From: Oscheius onirici
Taxonomy: Eukaryota > Nematoda > Chromadorea > Rhabditida > Rhabditidae
Direction of reading: 5' to 3'
Assembly (NCBI GenBank): GCA_932521025.1
Contig: OW051470.1
Coordinates: forward strand, 1 to 64,000
DNA length: 64,000 nucleotides
Each line of letters opens with the position of its first letter. Positions within the stretch are counted from its first letter, which is position 1. Under the pieces are notes generated by a model. The model was not told the origin of the DNA and did not search any database. It saw nothing but the letters and a program-made list of their open reading frames with translations. Made by a program: the position numbers and the translations under genes. This document shows, one piece after another, positions 1 to 10,449 of the stretch.

Positions 1-111
1 CTGCTCGCCGCCGGGCTTTTTTTATACTTTCCCGACATTTCTCTGCCTCCATAACTTTCTCACATAAGCTTCCTACATTACCTCTCACGCATAATCTCTA
101 CACATAATCTC

Positions 112-490
112 GCGCGCGTTCAGTTGTTCAGTGTCCGCGTGCGGTTGTTCGGCGTCCACGTGCAGTTGTTAGATGAACGGATCTAGTTGTTAGGCGCGTG
201 CGTGCGTTTGTTACGCGTGCGCGCCCGGTTGTTAGGCGTCCGCGTGCGGTTGTTTGGTGTTCGCGTGCGGTTGTTTGGTGCGCGTGCGTTTCGTGGTTTA
301 CGCGTGGAGATTATGCGCGAGTTCCAAAATTTTATGCGCGAGATTCTGCGAGACTTTATACGCGCGTTTCGTGGTTTACGCGCGGAGATTATGCGCGAGT
401 TCCGAGACTTTTTGCGCGAGATTTTTCGAGATTTTATGCGCGAGATTTTGCGAGATTTGTTGCGCGAGATTATGCGAGACTTTATGTTGC
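112..490. repeat. Two adjacent degenerate minisatellites
   Basis: From about 112 to 290 a roughly 20-bp unit of the type GTTGTTnGGCGTCCGCGTGCG repeats with variation. From about 300 to 490 it is replaced by units of the type GCGCGAGATTnTGCGAGACTTT. Translating this block gives only Arg/Phe-rich low-complexity frames on the plus strand, so I treat it as non-coding satellite. A-rich units ending in TTTCAG follow up to about 580. The position beside TTAGGC repeats suggests subtelomeric DNA. Confidence 0.75.
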
Positions 491-587
491 ATGAAATTCA
501 AAATTTTTCAAAAAAAATTCAAAAAAAAAATTTCAGTTCAAAAAAAAAAATTTTCAGTTCAAAAAAAAAAATTTTTTTTTCGATTCT

Positions 588-851
588 GAATGCATAGCGT
601 TACTCAGCGTGGCCGACTTGTTACGCCTGTCATACTCCGGGACCTTATCTATGACGGTTTGTGCTCAGGTCCGTTACAGCCTCAGCCCAAGTATATCCAG
701 CGAAGCTGGAATTAAGCCTAAGCCTAAGCCTAAGCCTAAGCCAATACTTGGGCTGAGGTCTGTAACGGGGGTGGCGACAAACCTTCATAGATAAGGTCCC
801 GGAGTATGACAGGCGTAACAAGTCGACCACGCTGAGTAACGCTATGCATTC
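588..851. repeat. Foldback element with telomeric repeats in the loop
   Basis: Two arms of about 105 bp (588-692 and 744-851) are nearly perfect inverted copies; both contain GCGTTACTCAGCGTGG and its complement. The loop holds the short hairpin CCAGCGAAGCTGG (698-710) followed by five TAAGCC units (713-742), which is the nematode telomere repeat on the complementary strand. No ORF of note lies inside. It could be a non-autonomous DNA element that captured telomeric sequence, or a product of telomere healing with inverted duplication. Confidence 0.85.
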
Positions 852-925
852 TTAGGCTTAGGCTTAGGCTTAAGTATATCCAGCGAAGCTGGAATTAAGC
901 CTAAGCTGGAATTAAGCCTAAGCGT
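852..925. repeat. Second TTAGGC block beside the foldback
   Basis: Three TTAGGC units (852-869) are followed by a second copy of the loop hairpin CCAGCGAAGCTGG (881-893) and further AATTAAGCCTAAGC fragments. The TTAGGC units here are opposite in orientation to the TAAGCC run at 713-742, so telomeric units face each other across the right arm of the foldback. Confidence 0.8.
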
Positions 926-1149
926 TAACAGCCATTAAGACACTTCCCCATTCACAATCTTTTTTTTGGCTGTGGCTAAGCCAAAGCCTGATTAACAGGT
1001 GATATATATGTACCTGAATACTTGGCGGCTTATGCAAAAAATAACTGAACAACTGTATTACGAAAAGGCTTATATTTTTACAAACTTATAATTCGTTACT
1101 AGCCGTCTGCTTTTTCTCTTTCGCCGCCCTCGCGCACGTAGAATTTCGC

Positions 1150-1545
1150 GCGTTCCAAGGTATCCCGCATGGGATAGAGGTACCCCACGGGGGTGAAATC
1201 ACCCCCCCCCCCCCCGCGCATAAAATAGCACGTGGATTTCACCTCACGCTTCATTTTTAACAGTCAAGAACTCGTTTTTCGTCTTTTCGTTGTTCTGCAA
1301 AGTTGTAGAGAATCGTTCGGGCTACAACTTTGCAGGACATCAAAAATCGTTAATTCCCGCGCATTTATGCCCGCTGTTTACAGGGCGTGGGGTGCTTCCA
1401 CGCGGCATGAGGTGCACCCCACGTGGACTCCATCCCACGCTCGATTTTGGAACGCATGTCTCACGAATGGGGTGCGTGGCGTGGGGTTCACCCCGCGTGG
1501 GTTACTCCACGCGTGGATCCCACGCGGGGTACCTTGGAACCGGCC
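1150..1545. repeat. GC-rich palindromic block and poly-C tract
   Basis: A poly-C run (1201-1215) is flanked by short CCCACG/CGTGGG motifs. From 1385 to 1540 the sequence is dense in CCACGCGTGG-type palindromes. A perfect 14-bp inverted repeat (CTGCAAAGTTGTAG at 1295-1308 and its complement at 1322-1335) lies between. I see no gene in 1-1900. Confidence 0.6.
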
Positions 1546-1934
1546 ACTGTTCTCGAGCCATTGAGATGGGATAGAGCTACGCGTTCCCAGGCGATCCTCG
1601 TAGTCGAAAATATGTCTTCTCTTTCTGCGGCAGATATTCTGTCGTAGTCTGCACTTAGGTAGAGCAAATTTACAACAACATATCGCGAGGCGAGTTAGAA
1701 CATACATACTTGGCTCTATATTTGTCACGTTTATTTCACGCCCTATAATCACAGAAATATGAGGTTGGTTATTTCGAATAGTTCAAGGCCACACTTCTTG
1801 AACCCTTCACGAAAGTCGGGAAACAAGGAGAAAATCGAGAGAATGAGCAAGACGATGTTCGAGAAGTGGAAACGAACTAGGATGGAGAGGAACAAGGACA
1901 TGATGCACTTATTTCCTTCTTTTATATAGCGGCA

Positions 1935-2440
1935 TCACATCTCAGTAGTCCAGAGCTGTTCAGACATTTTGAAATAGAAGACACTTCCTCCGAAGGCCCA
2001 GTAGAAGAATACTAGCCGGATTGGAAAGGCCCTTTTTTCATATTTTTGAAGCTGAGACACGTTCTGTCCGAACAGATACAGGGAACGTTGTTCTGGCTGG
2101 AAGAATGGTAGATGAGGGTCCCGTGTTTTAACTTCTTCGTGTTGACGAAGATGACTTCCTTTGTCCTGAAGTAGTATCTCCAAAGAGCGGACACTCGAAA
2201 TCTTCAGCTCCATTGAGTAGATGTTGCTGTCCGTCCCGACTTCTAATGGTATACCATACCCGTCCTTTTTTCCCATCTGTGTTCTGATCTTGATCCAGAG
2301 CAATGATTAGATCTCTGTATGGACTGAAGACATGAGCAAAGGGTGTTCGGGACTCGATGACACGGTTCTTTCGATGGAAGCGGTCGTCACCGCCCGTATT
2401 TATTCAGGCACACACAGAGACATGAGAGCAATTTAAAATG
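1935..2440 (-). other. Possible coding remnant, unrecognised
   Basis: Two overlapping minus-strand frames look protein-like. The first (about 2440-2120) includes FAHVFSPYRDLIIALDQDQ, and the second (about 2200-1935) includes LYLFGQNVSQLQKYEKRAF. They would join only by a frame change near 2165, which could be an intron ending at the CTTCAG there or a mutation. I find no convincing start codon or upstream exon. It may be the 3' end of a gene or a decayed gene; I do not recognise a family. Confidence 0.3.
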
Positions 2441-2626
2441 GATCAGAATGCCCATAGCTACAAAAAGTCCTTGTAAATATGTTTATGTGAAAGAGCGTAA
2501 GCACCAATTGAAGGCCACAGTCCGTCAATTAGTATGTAAACGATGAGATCGAGTATTTACAAACAAACATAGTAAGGCTTTTCGATGAGGTTTGGATGCT
2601 GAGCAGAATATCACAAAAAAGATGCC

Positions 2627-5600
2627 TTAGGTGTGCATAGAAGAGGTCATGTCTAGTTTAAAGGGATCACTGAAAAGCGAAGGACTTTGGCGGAAATCGA
2701 ATCTTCCGGACGGCGGCTGCTCTGGACTGGCTATTCCGTCTGATGAGGCCTTGGGCTGATCACTGTCGTATCGAGAAGACTCTGTGTTACTAGCCAACTC
2801 GTGCTCGTGATCGACTTCGATAGTCGATCCCTCATTTTCAGGATACCGCGTAATTTGTTGCTCTGAATAATTATTGTTTCCTTGGTTTATGTAACACCTA
2901 TTACCTCTAAATGTGACACTTGTCTCCATTTCTGGGAGATCGGGCATCGGCAAAGGATCATCATCATAGTGTTGCAAATTTTTCAGCATCTGTCCATAGT
3001 TGTTGATTCGCAGTCTCAAAGGATCTGGAACTCGATGTGGACTGGTGACCGGTGAGTGATGAGCATTTTCCCTCCAGGAGCCAAAAGATCTCATTCCATA
3101 AGTTTCCCCTTCAGTCAAATAACCGTCGTGATTTCGTCCTTTTCTCATGGGGGAATTGTGATAGCTGATTCCGATGGTCGACTCGGCATAGATATGATCA
3201 TGATTCCTAACATGGCATGGCACACCAACATCGGAACGGCTGAAAATAAGTTCAGAGTAACTTGTGTGTATCCCTTTATTACCTTGAAGGCATGGGCCGA
3301 TTTGAATCAAAAAGTATCTGACTTCCTGCTCCTAAACTGCCACTATCTCTTGATCTCAACGACTCTCGCTCTTCTGCCTCCGTTATCCGGTTCAAAGCAC
3401 CATAGATGTGTCTCGTGCTTTTATGTTTTCTCTTTTCCTCTCGGTAGCTGGGCATGTTTCCAAATTTGATCGACCGATTAGCTGGATCTGGCAAAGAGTC
3501 ATCCAACTTCTCGTCCGAAGGCAACGGGATTTCCACTACTGAACGCCGACGGTAGCAGAAAAGTAGGCAGACGAGAAAGAGCAACAGAATAAGCCCGACC
3601 TGGAAGTGATTGTAATTTCTTTTTTCCATCAAAACTTACGGCAACCAGTATAGCAAGTAGAGTGACCGTGTCGAGACTTTTTCCAACAGCAATTGATGGA
3701 ATAACAACTACATGTTTCTTGTCTTCGCGATGTCGAAAGAGCGTACTGTTGGTTCTCATGTCACAAGCTTTTCCAGCCCATCCAATGTGGCAAACGCAGA
3801 GTCCCGTCGTGGTACAATCTCCATGACTGGAACACTGTAGAGCATAGTTATTTGAGGGACAGGTAACTGGAGCAGAAACGGAAGACATTTCGACGCATGA
3901 TCCAGCGACACAAACTCTGCCTGTACCGCAACTTGAACCCTCCACGGTCAATCCAATGAGCGAGTTGGCAATAGATTTGCACTGAATCTGCTTGTCATTC
4001 TGGAGAAATTGAAACGTGAAGGCGTTTAATGCTGACTGTGACGGCGTGGCAAATCCACCTTGGCAATGCAGAGTTCCACATCGGGTGTCTTCAATTGGAC
4101 AGGCTCTAAAAAACCGCAATTTAGTTCTCTATAACACTAAAGCGCAACGGTGTCTGTCTGTCCGTCTGTCTGTGGTTGGCCTATTGTCACGCTTACGCGT
4201 AAGGGTTTGGACGCCGAGACACCCGGGTTCGATTCCACCCCAAACTTTTTTCTCGAAAAGTCCTTTTGCTAACTTTTTTCTACAGTTATTTTTTATACCG
4301 AAGCCGAATATGATAAAATATCGGCGAAATTTTTCACACCCGCGCACCTACAGCCACTTTTTTTGGAAAAAATAGTAAATTTCCAAAAATCTTTTGTAAT
4401 GAGGTTCTTCTAGGATAATCGACCAAGCTGAGTTCGAATGCGATGAAAATAAGGATGATAAAAGTAAACAGCCTATCGAAGTCGAAGACGGCTGGTCACC
4501 AAACTAAAACTTACTTGACTCCATCCGATCCGCTTCCACAGTTGGCATACTTGTATCCGTTTGTATTCTGCTCAAAGCAGGCCACCTCTGCTACTTTAGC
4601 TTCCGATCCCCAAAGGTTTTTGCACTGTGCCTGTGGATCGGAACAGTTTCCTCTCCAACACTGACCATCTTGTCCACAAGCTGTTCCATCGACGAGATGT
4701 CCATCCGCTGGACAATCACCAGACTTTCCATCGCAAAACTCAACCACATCACATGTGCTTCTTGACCCGCGACACATTTCTCCGGCCTTTTTCAGCTCAC
4801 AGCGGTGGCAACAGGGATGATGAGCTGCACATTGAGCATGAGCACGCAGCGTGCACGTCAGTGGATCACAACATGGATCATTACACTGTTCTCGCGATCC
4901 ACAGTCGCACTCTTCCGAAGAGTCCACAATGCCGTTTCCACATTCTCGAAGCTGGGAAACCTTAAAAAATTATATTGGCTTGAAACAATGTCTTTACCTG
5001 GAAGGGTCGATTAAGCAGGCAATGGACTTGACCAGCTTGCCAGATCCCGTGCATTCTGGCAATGGAACACTTTGAAAATTGCCAGGCAAAGGGGAAACCG
5101 TTGGAGCTGAACATATAGTTAAGAGATGGTTCTAACACGGATCGTACCCCGGGTGCTGGTTCATGACACAATTGGCTCCCATATCACACTGACAGCTGGG
5201 AGTATCGTGTTCGAGACCAAGAAGATGACCGACAGACTGCGCGGCAAGTTGACCAGACCATTGAGCAGATAAAGGATCGGGTGCCTATAAAAGTTCGGTT
5301 GACAGTTGCAATCTAAACTATTAAAATGCAATGGTGTCTGTGGCTGACTCTGTGTGTTTGTATGTCTGTTTGTCCATGGCTACGAGAATCGTCGTAGCAA
5401 GTCAAGTGTTGTCAGGATTAGATAGCAAGTCACTTTGAACTTGGAATCTTTTCATGCTTTGGCTTCTATTGTGTTAGAGTCAAGTAGAAAGCTTAAGAAA
5501 ACGGCAAGGATCAGGTAGAAAAGTTTGGCGCTACGACGCCACCAGGCGACGAAGTCGTCTGGTCCTCTCTTATTAAAACGTTAAGAGTGCCGCAAGTGTA

Positions 5601-8600
5601 ATTCGAATTTTTCACCCCCAAACCAACATAAAAATGTGATTCTGAGGGGAACTCATTTATCGAAATTTTGAGAGGAATCCGGCTACCGCATCCCTTTTTT
5701 GAACTAATGACATTTTCACCGTTTTTGAGTCCCTCTTTGGTTTCGCCGTCTGAAGCAAAACAGGACAAATTGTGTCCTGTCGAAACAAGTCAACTTTGTA
5801 GTTGAAGCAAAGTTTGGCGCTTTTAGGGGTAAACTGCATAACAATATCTTTTTTTTGCCGCAGGAGCGGGTTCAAAACTATTTGTCAACTCCAAAAGTGC
5901 TGGGTCTCTCAGAAGAAAAATACCCGGTCATTCTTGCTCATTGAAGCGCGAACCCCTTTACTAATCCAACTGTCATGTGCGCAAGCTGATCCATGGCAGC
6001 AGATATGTTAATTAGGGACGAGGGAATCCGAATCGGGAACTCATCCGGAGGCAAATTTTGATTGATGACTTCTGACTATGAGTGAGGGAGGCCTTACCTT
6101 GATCAGACCAACAGATCGACCTGTACATATTCCACGGAAGACAGAACTAGTGGCTTCACTGTTGACAAACTCCGAATGAGTGAAAACCAGAGTAGCATCT
6201 TTTCCTGAAATTTACAGTTTTACAGTAATCCCGGATTGTTTTCGTTTTCTCTTATTACTGGTACCAACCAGCAGGCCAAAATCAAAAAGTACAGTTACAT
6301 TTAAACCCGTTTATGTGTTGCGATCGGTCAAGAACCGACCTAATTAGGTCGCGGTGAGAGGAAGCGGCCTAGAGCGGCAGGTGTTCTTAGCCTTCTTCTG
6401 AGCCGTTAATTTGCTCACAGTCAAATGGAATTACGGCATCTGGTGCCAGATTTGAACGTACCAATGCCGTGAATGTGACCCGTGGCGTATTCCGCAACTC
6501 CAGCAACCGTTCTCTCAATATCCTCGAAGAGATCAATTCGCTGCACATCCAGCCACATTTCTAGGTAGACAACAGAGAGACGAATGTTGAGATCACGAGA
6601 GAGCATAAGATCGGCAATGTTGACAGATTCTAGCATGTAAACTAGAGCTTCTTCGTGGATGCTTCCATGGGATTTTATCTTAAACGTGTATGTTTTTCAG
6701 TGTTCTTTGCGAAAAAAAGGTTTGAAAGTGACTCACAAATTCATGGTCGGCGATTAAAGCCATCTCGATGTATTTGGTCTGTTTGGAGACATCTCGAGTC
6801 TGTCGGGAATGATGCTGTCTAACCGTCTGAAATTGTGTTATTCTTTCTGCTTAGATTCATTGTCCCCATAGAGCAATAAAAATTATCCGACTACGGCTGC
6901 CGGAAACTGCGAAGCCATCATAATAGCCGGCCGTTATAATTTACAATGTCAGCCACAATTGTCGGCCCAGCTTTTGAAGCTCCCTCTGAATAAATTGATA
7001 TCGCTTGTAATAAAACAGCAGAGATTCGTCTTGAAATGCTATATCAAATTTGCAAGTGCACATTGGATCAGCCAAAAACAGAATATTTTATGAACTTTCT
7101 CATTTTCCCCCTCTCCTCTGACCGAGTTATGGACGATTCAAAAACGGTCGCACCGTACCGTGAAACATACTGCGCGGGATTAGCACCCCAAAACATGGCA
7201 GCGTGGACCAATGGTTGTGGTCCGGACTCACGATATAGTCTATTTCCAACGAATAGGGACAGTGGATTTTGGGCGCGAATTTGAACAAAATTGCCTCTTC
7301 AATCCGAATTTGGTTTTTCTTCTGTTTCTTAGTATTTTTTTCAACAGTTTCTTGCTATTTTGACTTTATAATCGACTTCTACACCCAAGGAAACCTACTT
7401 GTCACGTTTTTCTTGCCTACAGAAGCATTTCATTCGTTTTTCTTCTCAGTTTATCGTTTTGAGACCCACCTTTTCCCATGTGAAGCAGTCCTTTAAACCA
7501 ATTCACCTGTCAGGTCGTAGTTTCATAGATTTCCGTGTCATACTAGACGAGACTTGAGGCTATTGACTTCATTTGCCATCCTTCCATGTTTTTTTTGTAT
7601 AAAATAAACTGTCCATTCAGCTCTCTTCATTTTTTAGATAAAAAATGAAAAAAAAAGAAGTCAATAAAATTCCTACAACCGGGAAGAAACGAAAGTTCTG
7701 AAGAAAAATTGAAAAAAAAAATGAAAAATCCCGCTAAATAGAATTTTGCCGCGAAAAAGCGTTTGAATCCAGGGGGTTGCCAGCTCGAGTATTACCAAAA
7801 ATTGCTATGAAAATTTGAAATATATAGAAATGTTTATAACAAAATTCTGAACAAGAAACACATTTACATCTCGAAATGGCCGCCATCTGCGTCGACACAG
7901 GCTCGAAGACGTTTTGGGAATGCATTGACGGTGGCGTGTAGATAGGCGCCGTCCAGCTCGTCCCAGGCTTTGAGCAGTGCTCTCTTTAGCGAATCCACAT
8001 TTGGATGAGGTTTTTTGCATGCTTTCGATTCCAGAACGGACCAAGCAGAGAAATCCATCGGATTGAGATCAGGGGATGAAGGGGGCCACTCTTGGAATGA
8101 GATGAAAGACGCGAGAAACTGCTGACACCACGTTTGGACAATCTTCGCTTTGTGAGCTGGAGCTCCGTCTTGTTGAAGCGTCCATTGGCGATTACCGAAG
8201 TGGTTTTGAGCCCAGGGAAGTAATTCTTGCTTTAAAACGTCCAAATAGTTAGCGCTGTTCACTTTTACTCCCTGTGGAACGAAGATCAGAGGAGTTTTGC
8301 CGTCGGAAGTGATGCCGGTGAAACCATCACGGAAGCAGGATGAGAAGTCTTTTGAACAGCAATTGTGGGCTTCTCACTTGCGTAAATTCGATTGTTCTGC
8401 TTGTTCACGACAGCTTCGACTGTAAATATTTTCTCATCTGTGAAGACAATCGTCAAATGCTTTCCATTCCGAAATCGAGTAAGCATCTTCTTGCAACGGT
8501 CCTTTCTCTTGATTTTTGTGATGTTGGAAAGGAATTGAGCTGTTCCAAGCTTGTAGGCTTTCTTTTCATCTTTACTCCAACGATAGTTTGCAGCGATGTT

Positions 8601-10449
8601 CTTTAAAAGCCCATTTCTTTCGACAAACTACGAAGGGAACGCTGCGGGTCGTAGCGAATCTTAGCGCGGACCTTCTTGATATTGGCTCTGGTGACAACTG
8701 TTGCAGGTCTTCCTCGTCCAAAACGATCGTCATTTGTTCCCAGCTCATTGAAACGTCGAATAGAAGTAGATACGAGCTTTCTTGATACTTTAAGACGTCT
8801 AGCAATCTCACACGCCTGAAGTCCTTCGCGATGTAACTGGATGATAGATCCTCGATGTACTGATGCCTTAGTCATTCTAAAAAAGTAACATGTTAGGCTT
8901 TAAATTTATACAAAAATAAGTGGAAAACTAAATACAAAAAAAGAAAAAATAGAAATGCGTTGAGGAAAAACTCAAAAAGTGCAAAAATTGCGCGCCGCCT
9001 GCTGTTGCCGTAATTTCTGTCCACCCTGTATAACATCTGAAAATCATCAAAATTACACAAAAAGGAATAAAATCCAACGCTGTACCCGTCTTTTTCGTAA
9101 TTTCGTGACGGGAACTACGAAATAAATCCTTTAAAGAATTGATTTGGTGTCCCTATTCGTTGGAAATAGACTATAATTTGGTCATGAGTTCGACTCTATT
9201 TTCTTTCTTTCGTTTTTTTATCTTTTGGTTCTTATTGTGTTTTTCTTTACTTCTCGGATAGTTTTGTTTGTAAACTTTTCAAGGGCTATTGAATGACTCT
9301 ATACTTGTTGTTCAACTCCAAGTTGACCTGACAAGCCTCCCTTCCCAGTGTCTACGTCCATCATTCTTGTTGAAAATTCATGAACTTCTTGTGGCCTGAC
9401 CACCCCCACCCGAACATCTGGAAGACATCCGCTCTACGCATTAAAAAAACCTACTCGGGCATGACTGGCAGCTGTAGCTCCGCATTTGGCTTCTTTTGTC
9501 CAATGGGTCTTGTAGAAAATGTGTGGATGACGACGCCCCCGGTCACCTCCATCCAGTGGCCATATTCCGTAAGCCGAACCGTTAGAAAAAGCCAAGACTC
9601 CACTAAAAGATTGCTGTTTACTAGCCCACCAAGATGTGGCTTAATTGAAAACAGAACTTGCTAGAAACTTACCGTAGTCCATTGCATGAGCTCAAAGCCA
9701 CAAAACTGTTCGGATCTCCAGCTATACTGCCCTGATAATAGCAATTTTCTACGCGTTTGTCCAAGACCTGTTCACCGGAACTGTCAAGCTGAAATCCTCT
9801 TTTAACCAGAAATCAATGAAATACGACTACTTTCAGAAAGTTTGTCTGGTTGAGGAAAATGTAATTGTTCCTTTCAAGTACCAGCTTCAATCTGCCGACG
9901 TGGTTACTTCGAATGACTATTGTGACCGATTGGTAGTGTTCTGCAGCTTTCAGAAAGTAGTTTCTGGTATCTGAAATGAAACTGATTTATCTTACCGATT
10001 CCTTGTAATTTTGGCTTTGTATTATATAATCCAGCAACCATACGCATTTTTTTCGGGTTGATAAAAAAGTTTCCCAACCTTCCGAGTATTTTTCCCATAC
10101 AGATAGACATCTCAGCTACCAACGAAAAATAAAATATAAATTGAAAAATTATGTCTTCACCCAGAAAAAAACGCGTACGTAATTGCGTACAGGGGTGCTT
10201 CTATTAGAGCTTTTACGGTACTCACCAATTCCAATCCGCTCATTTTTGTCCCTGATCTGAAACGGATGGACGACCTCGTACTCTCCCTGAGGAATGGAAT
10301 CAATAAATGCTTTATTGGAAGTAGATTGCCGAACATCGACTGAAATGAAAACTCATTATAGAAAGCAAGTAAAACTGACCTTTTGCCCTACACCTGACTA
10401 TAGAATAGAATAATAGAAAAATTGAAAAACTATAGAAATGCTTCCTCAT
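2627..10449 (-). CDS. ADAM-family transmembrane protein, catalytically dead (UNC-71/ADM-1-like)
   Basis: A multi-exon gene with every ADAM domain in order. The start at 10449 opens a signal peptide (MRKHFYSFSIFLLFYS). Prodomain exons follow (YEVVHPFQIRD; CYYQGSIAGDP near 9720; HPHIFYK near 9510). The metalloprotease domain begins at TKYIEMALIADHEF (about 6750). The disintegrin domain is at about 4930-4750 (EECDCGSREQCNDPCCD), followed by the cysteine-rich region, an EGF module (about 3830), one TM segment (about 3660-3560, ending CYRRR) and a long cytoplasmic tail that stops at 2627. The zinc site reads QSVGHLLGLEHD (5204-5239) instead of HExxHxxGxxHD, so the first His and the catalytic Glu are gone. 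C. elegans UNC-71/ADM-1 is an ADAM known to lack this motif and to act in axon guidance, which makes it the best candidate orthologue; that assignment is inference. Confidence 0.85.
4177..4251 (+). repeat. tRNA-like (SINE-like) module in an ADAM intron
   Basis: TGGCCTATTG (4177-4186) resembles a pol III A box, GGTTCGATTCC (4226-4236) is a perfect B box, and a T-run ends the unit at 4246-4251. No convincing cloverleaf forms: the acceptor stem does not pair. A tRNA-derived SINE or tRNA relic fits better than a working tRNA. A related leader (GCAAtGGTGTCTGT) occurs near 5325 in another intron of the same gene. Confidence 0.45.
7234..9175. mobile_element. Tc1/mariner element of DD37D (maT) type, defective
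   Basis: The element sits in the ADAM intron between prodomain and metalloprotease exons. It is bounded by a 28-bp perfect inverted repeat, TATAGTCTATTTCCAACGAA plus TAGGGACA (7234-7261) and its complement (9148-9175), each ending in TA as expected of a TA target site. A second possible end, TATACAGGGTGGACAG on the complement near 9030, lies inside it, so one element may be nested in another or the true right end may be internal. The transposase is described separately. Confidence 0.75.
7864..8875 (-). pseudogene. maT/mariner transposase pseudogene (DD37D)
   Basis: The amino end (8875-8603) is a helix-turn-helix region with EIARRLKVSRKLVS. The middle part (about 8600-8290) includes TIVFTDEK, the first catalytic Asp region. 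The carboxy part (8262-7864) has QQDGAPAH and SPDLNPMDF, with 37 residues between the second and third Asp, the spacing of the maT branch rather than Tc1 (D34E) or classic mariner (D34D). The frame breaks twice, near 8608 (stop in GGCTTTTAAAG) and near 8318 (after SVMV), so no functional enzyme is encoded. It served to move its own element; no host role is evident. Confidence 0.85.
10041..10206. mobile_element. MITE family A, copy 1 (left end missing)
   Basis: This is about 90% similar by eye to the complete copy at 20963-21160 and lies in an ADAM intron. The right terminal repeat CGTACGTAATTGCGTACAGG plus GGTGCTTCTATTA is intact. The left terminal repeat is replaced by unrelated sequence. 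It has no coding capacity. Confidence 0.8.

Noticed and set aside
187..597. Long open frames rich in Arg/Phe at the left end
   Set aside because: They follow the periodicity of minisatellite units and exist in all three plus-strand frames; no start context, splicing or family match.
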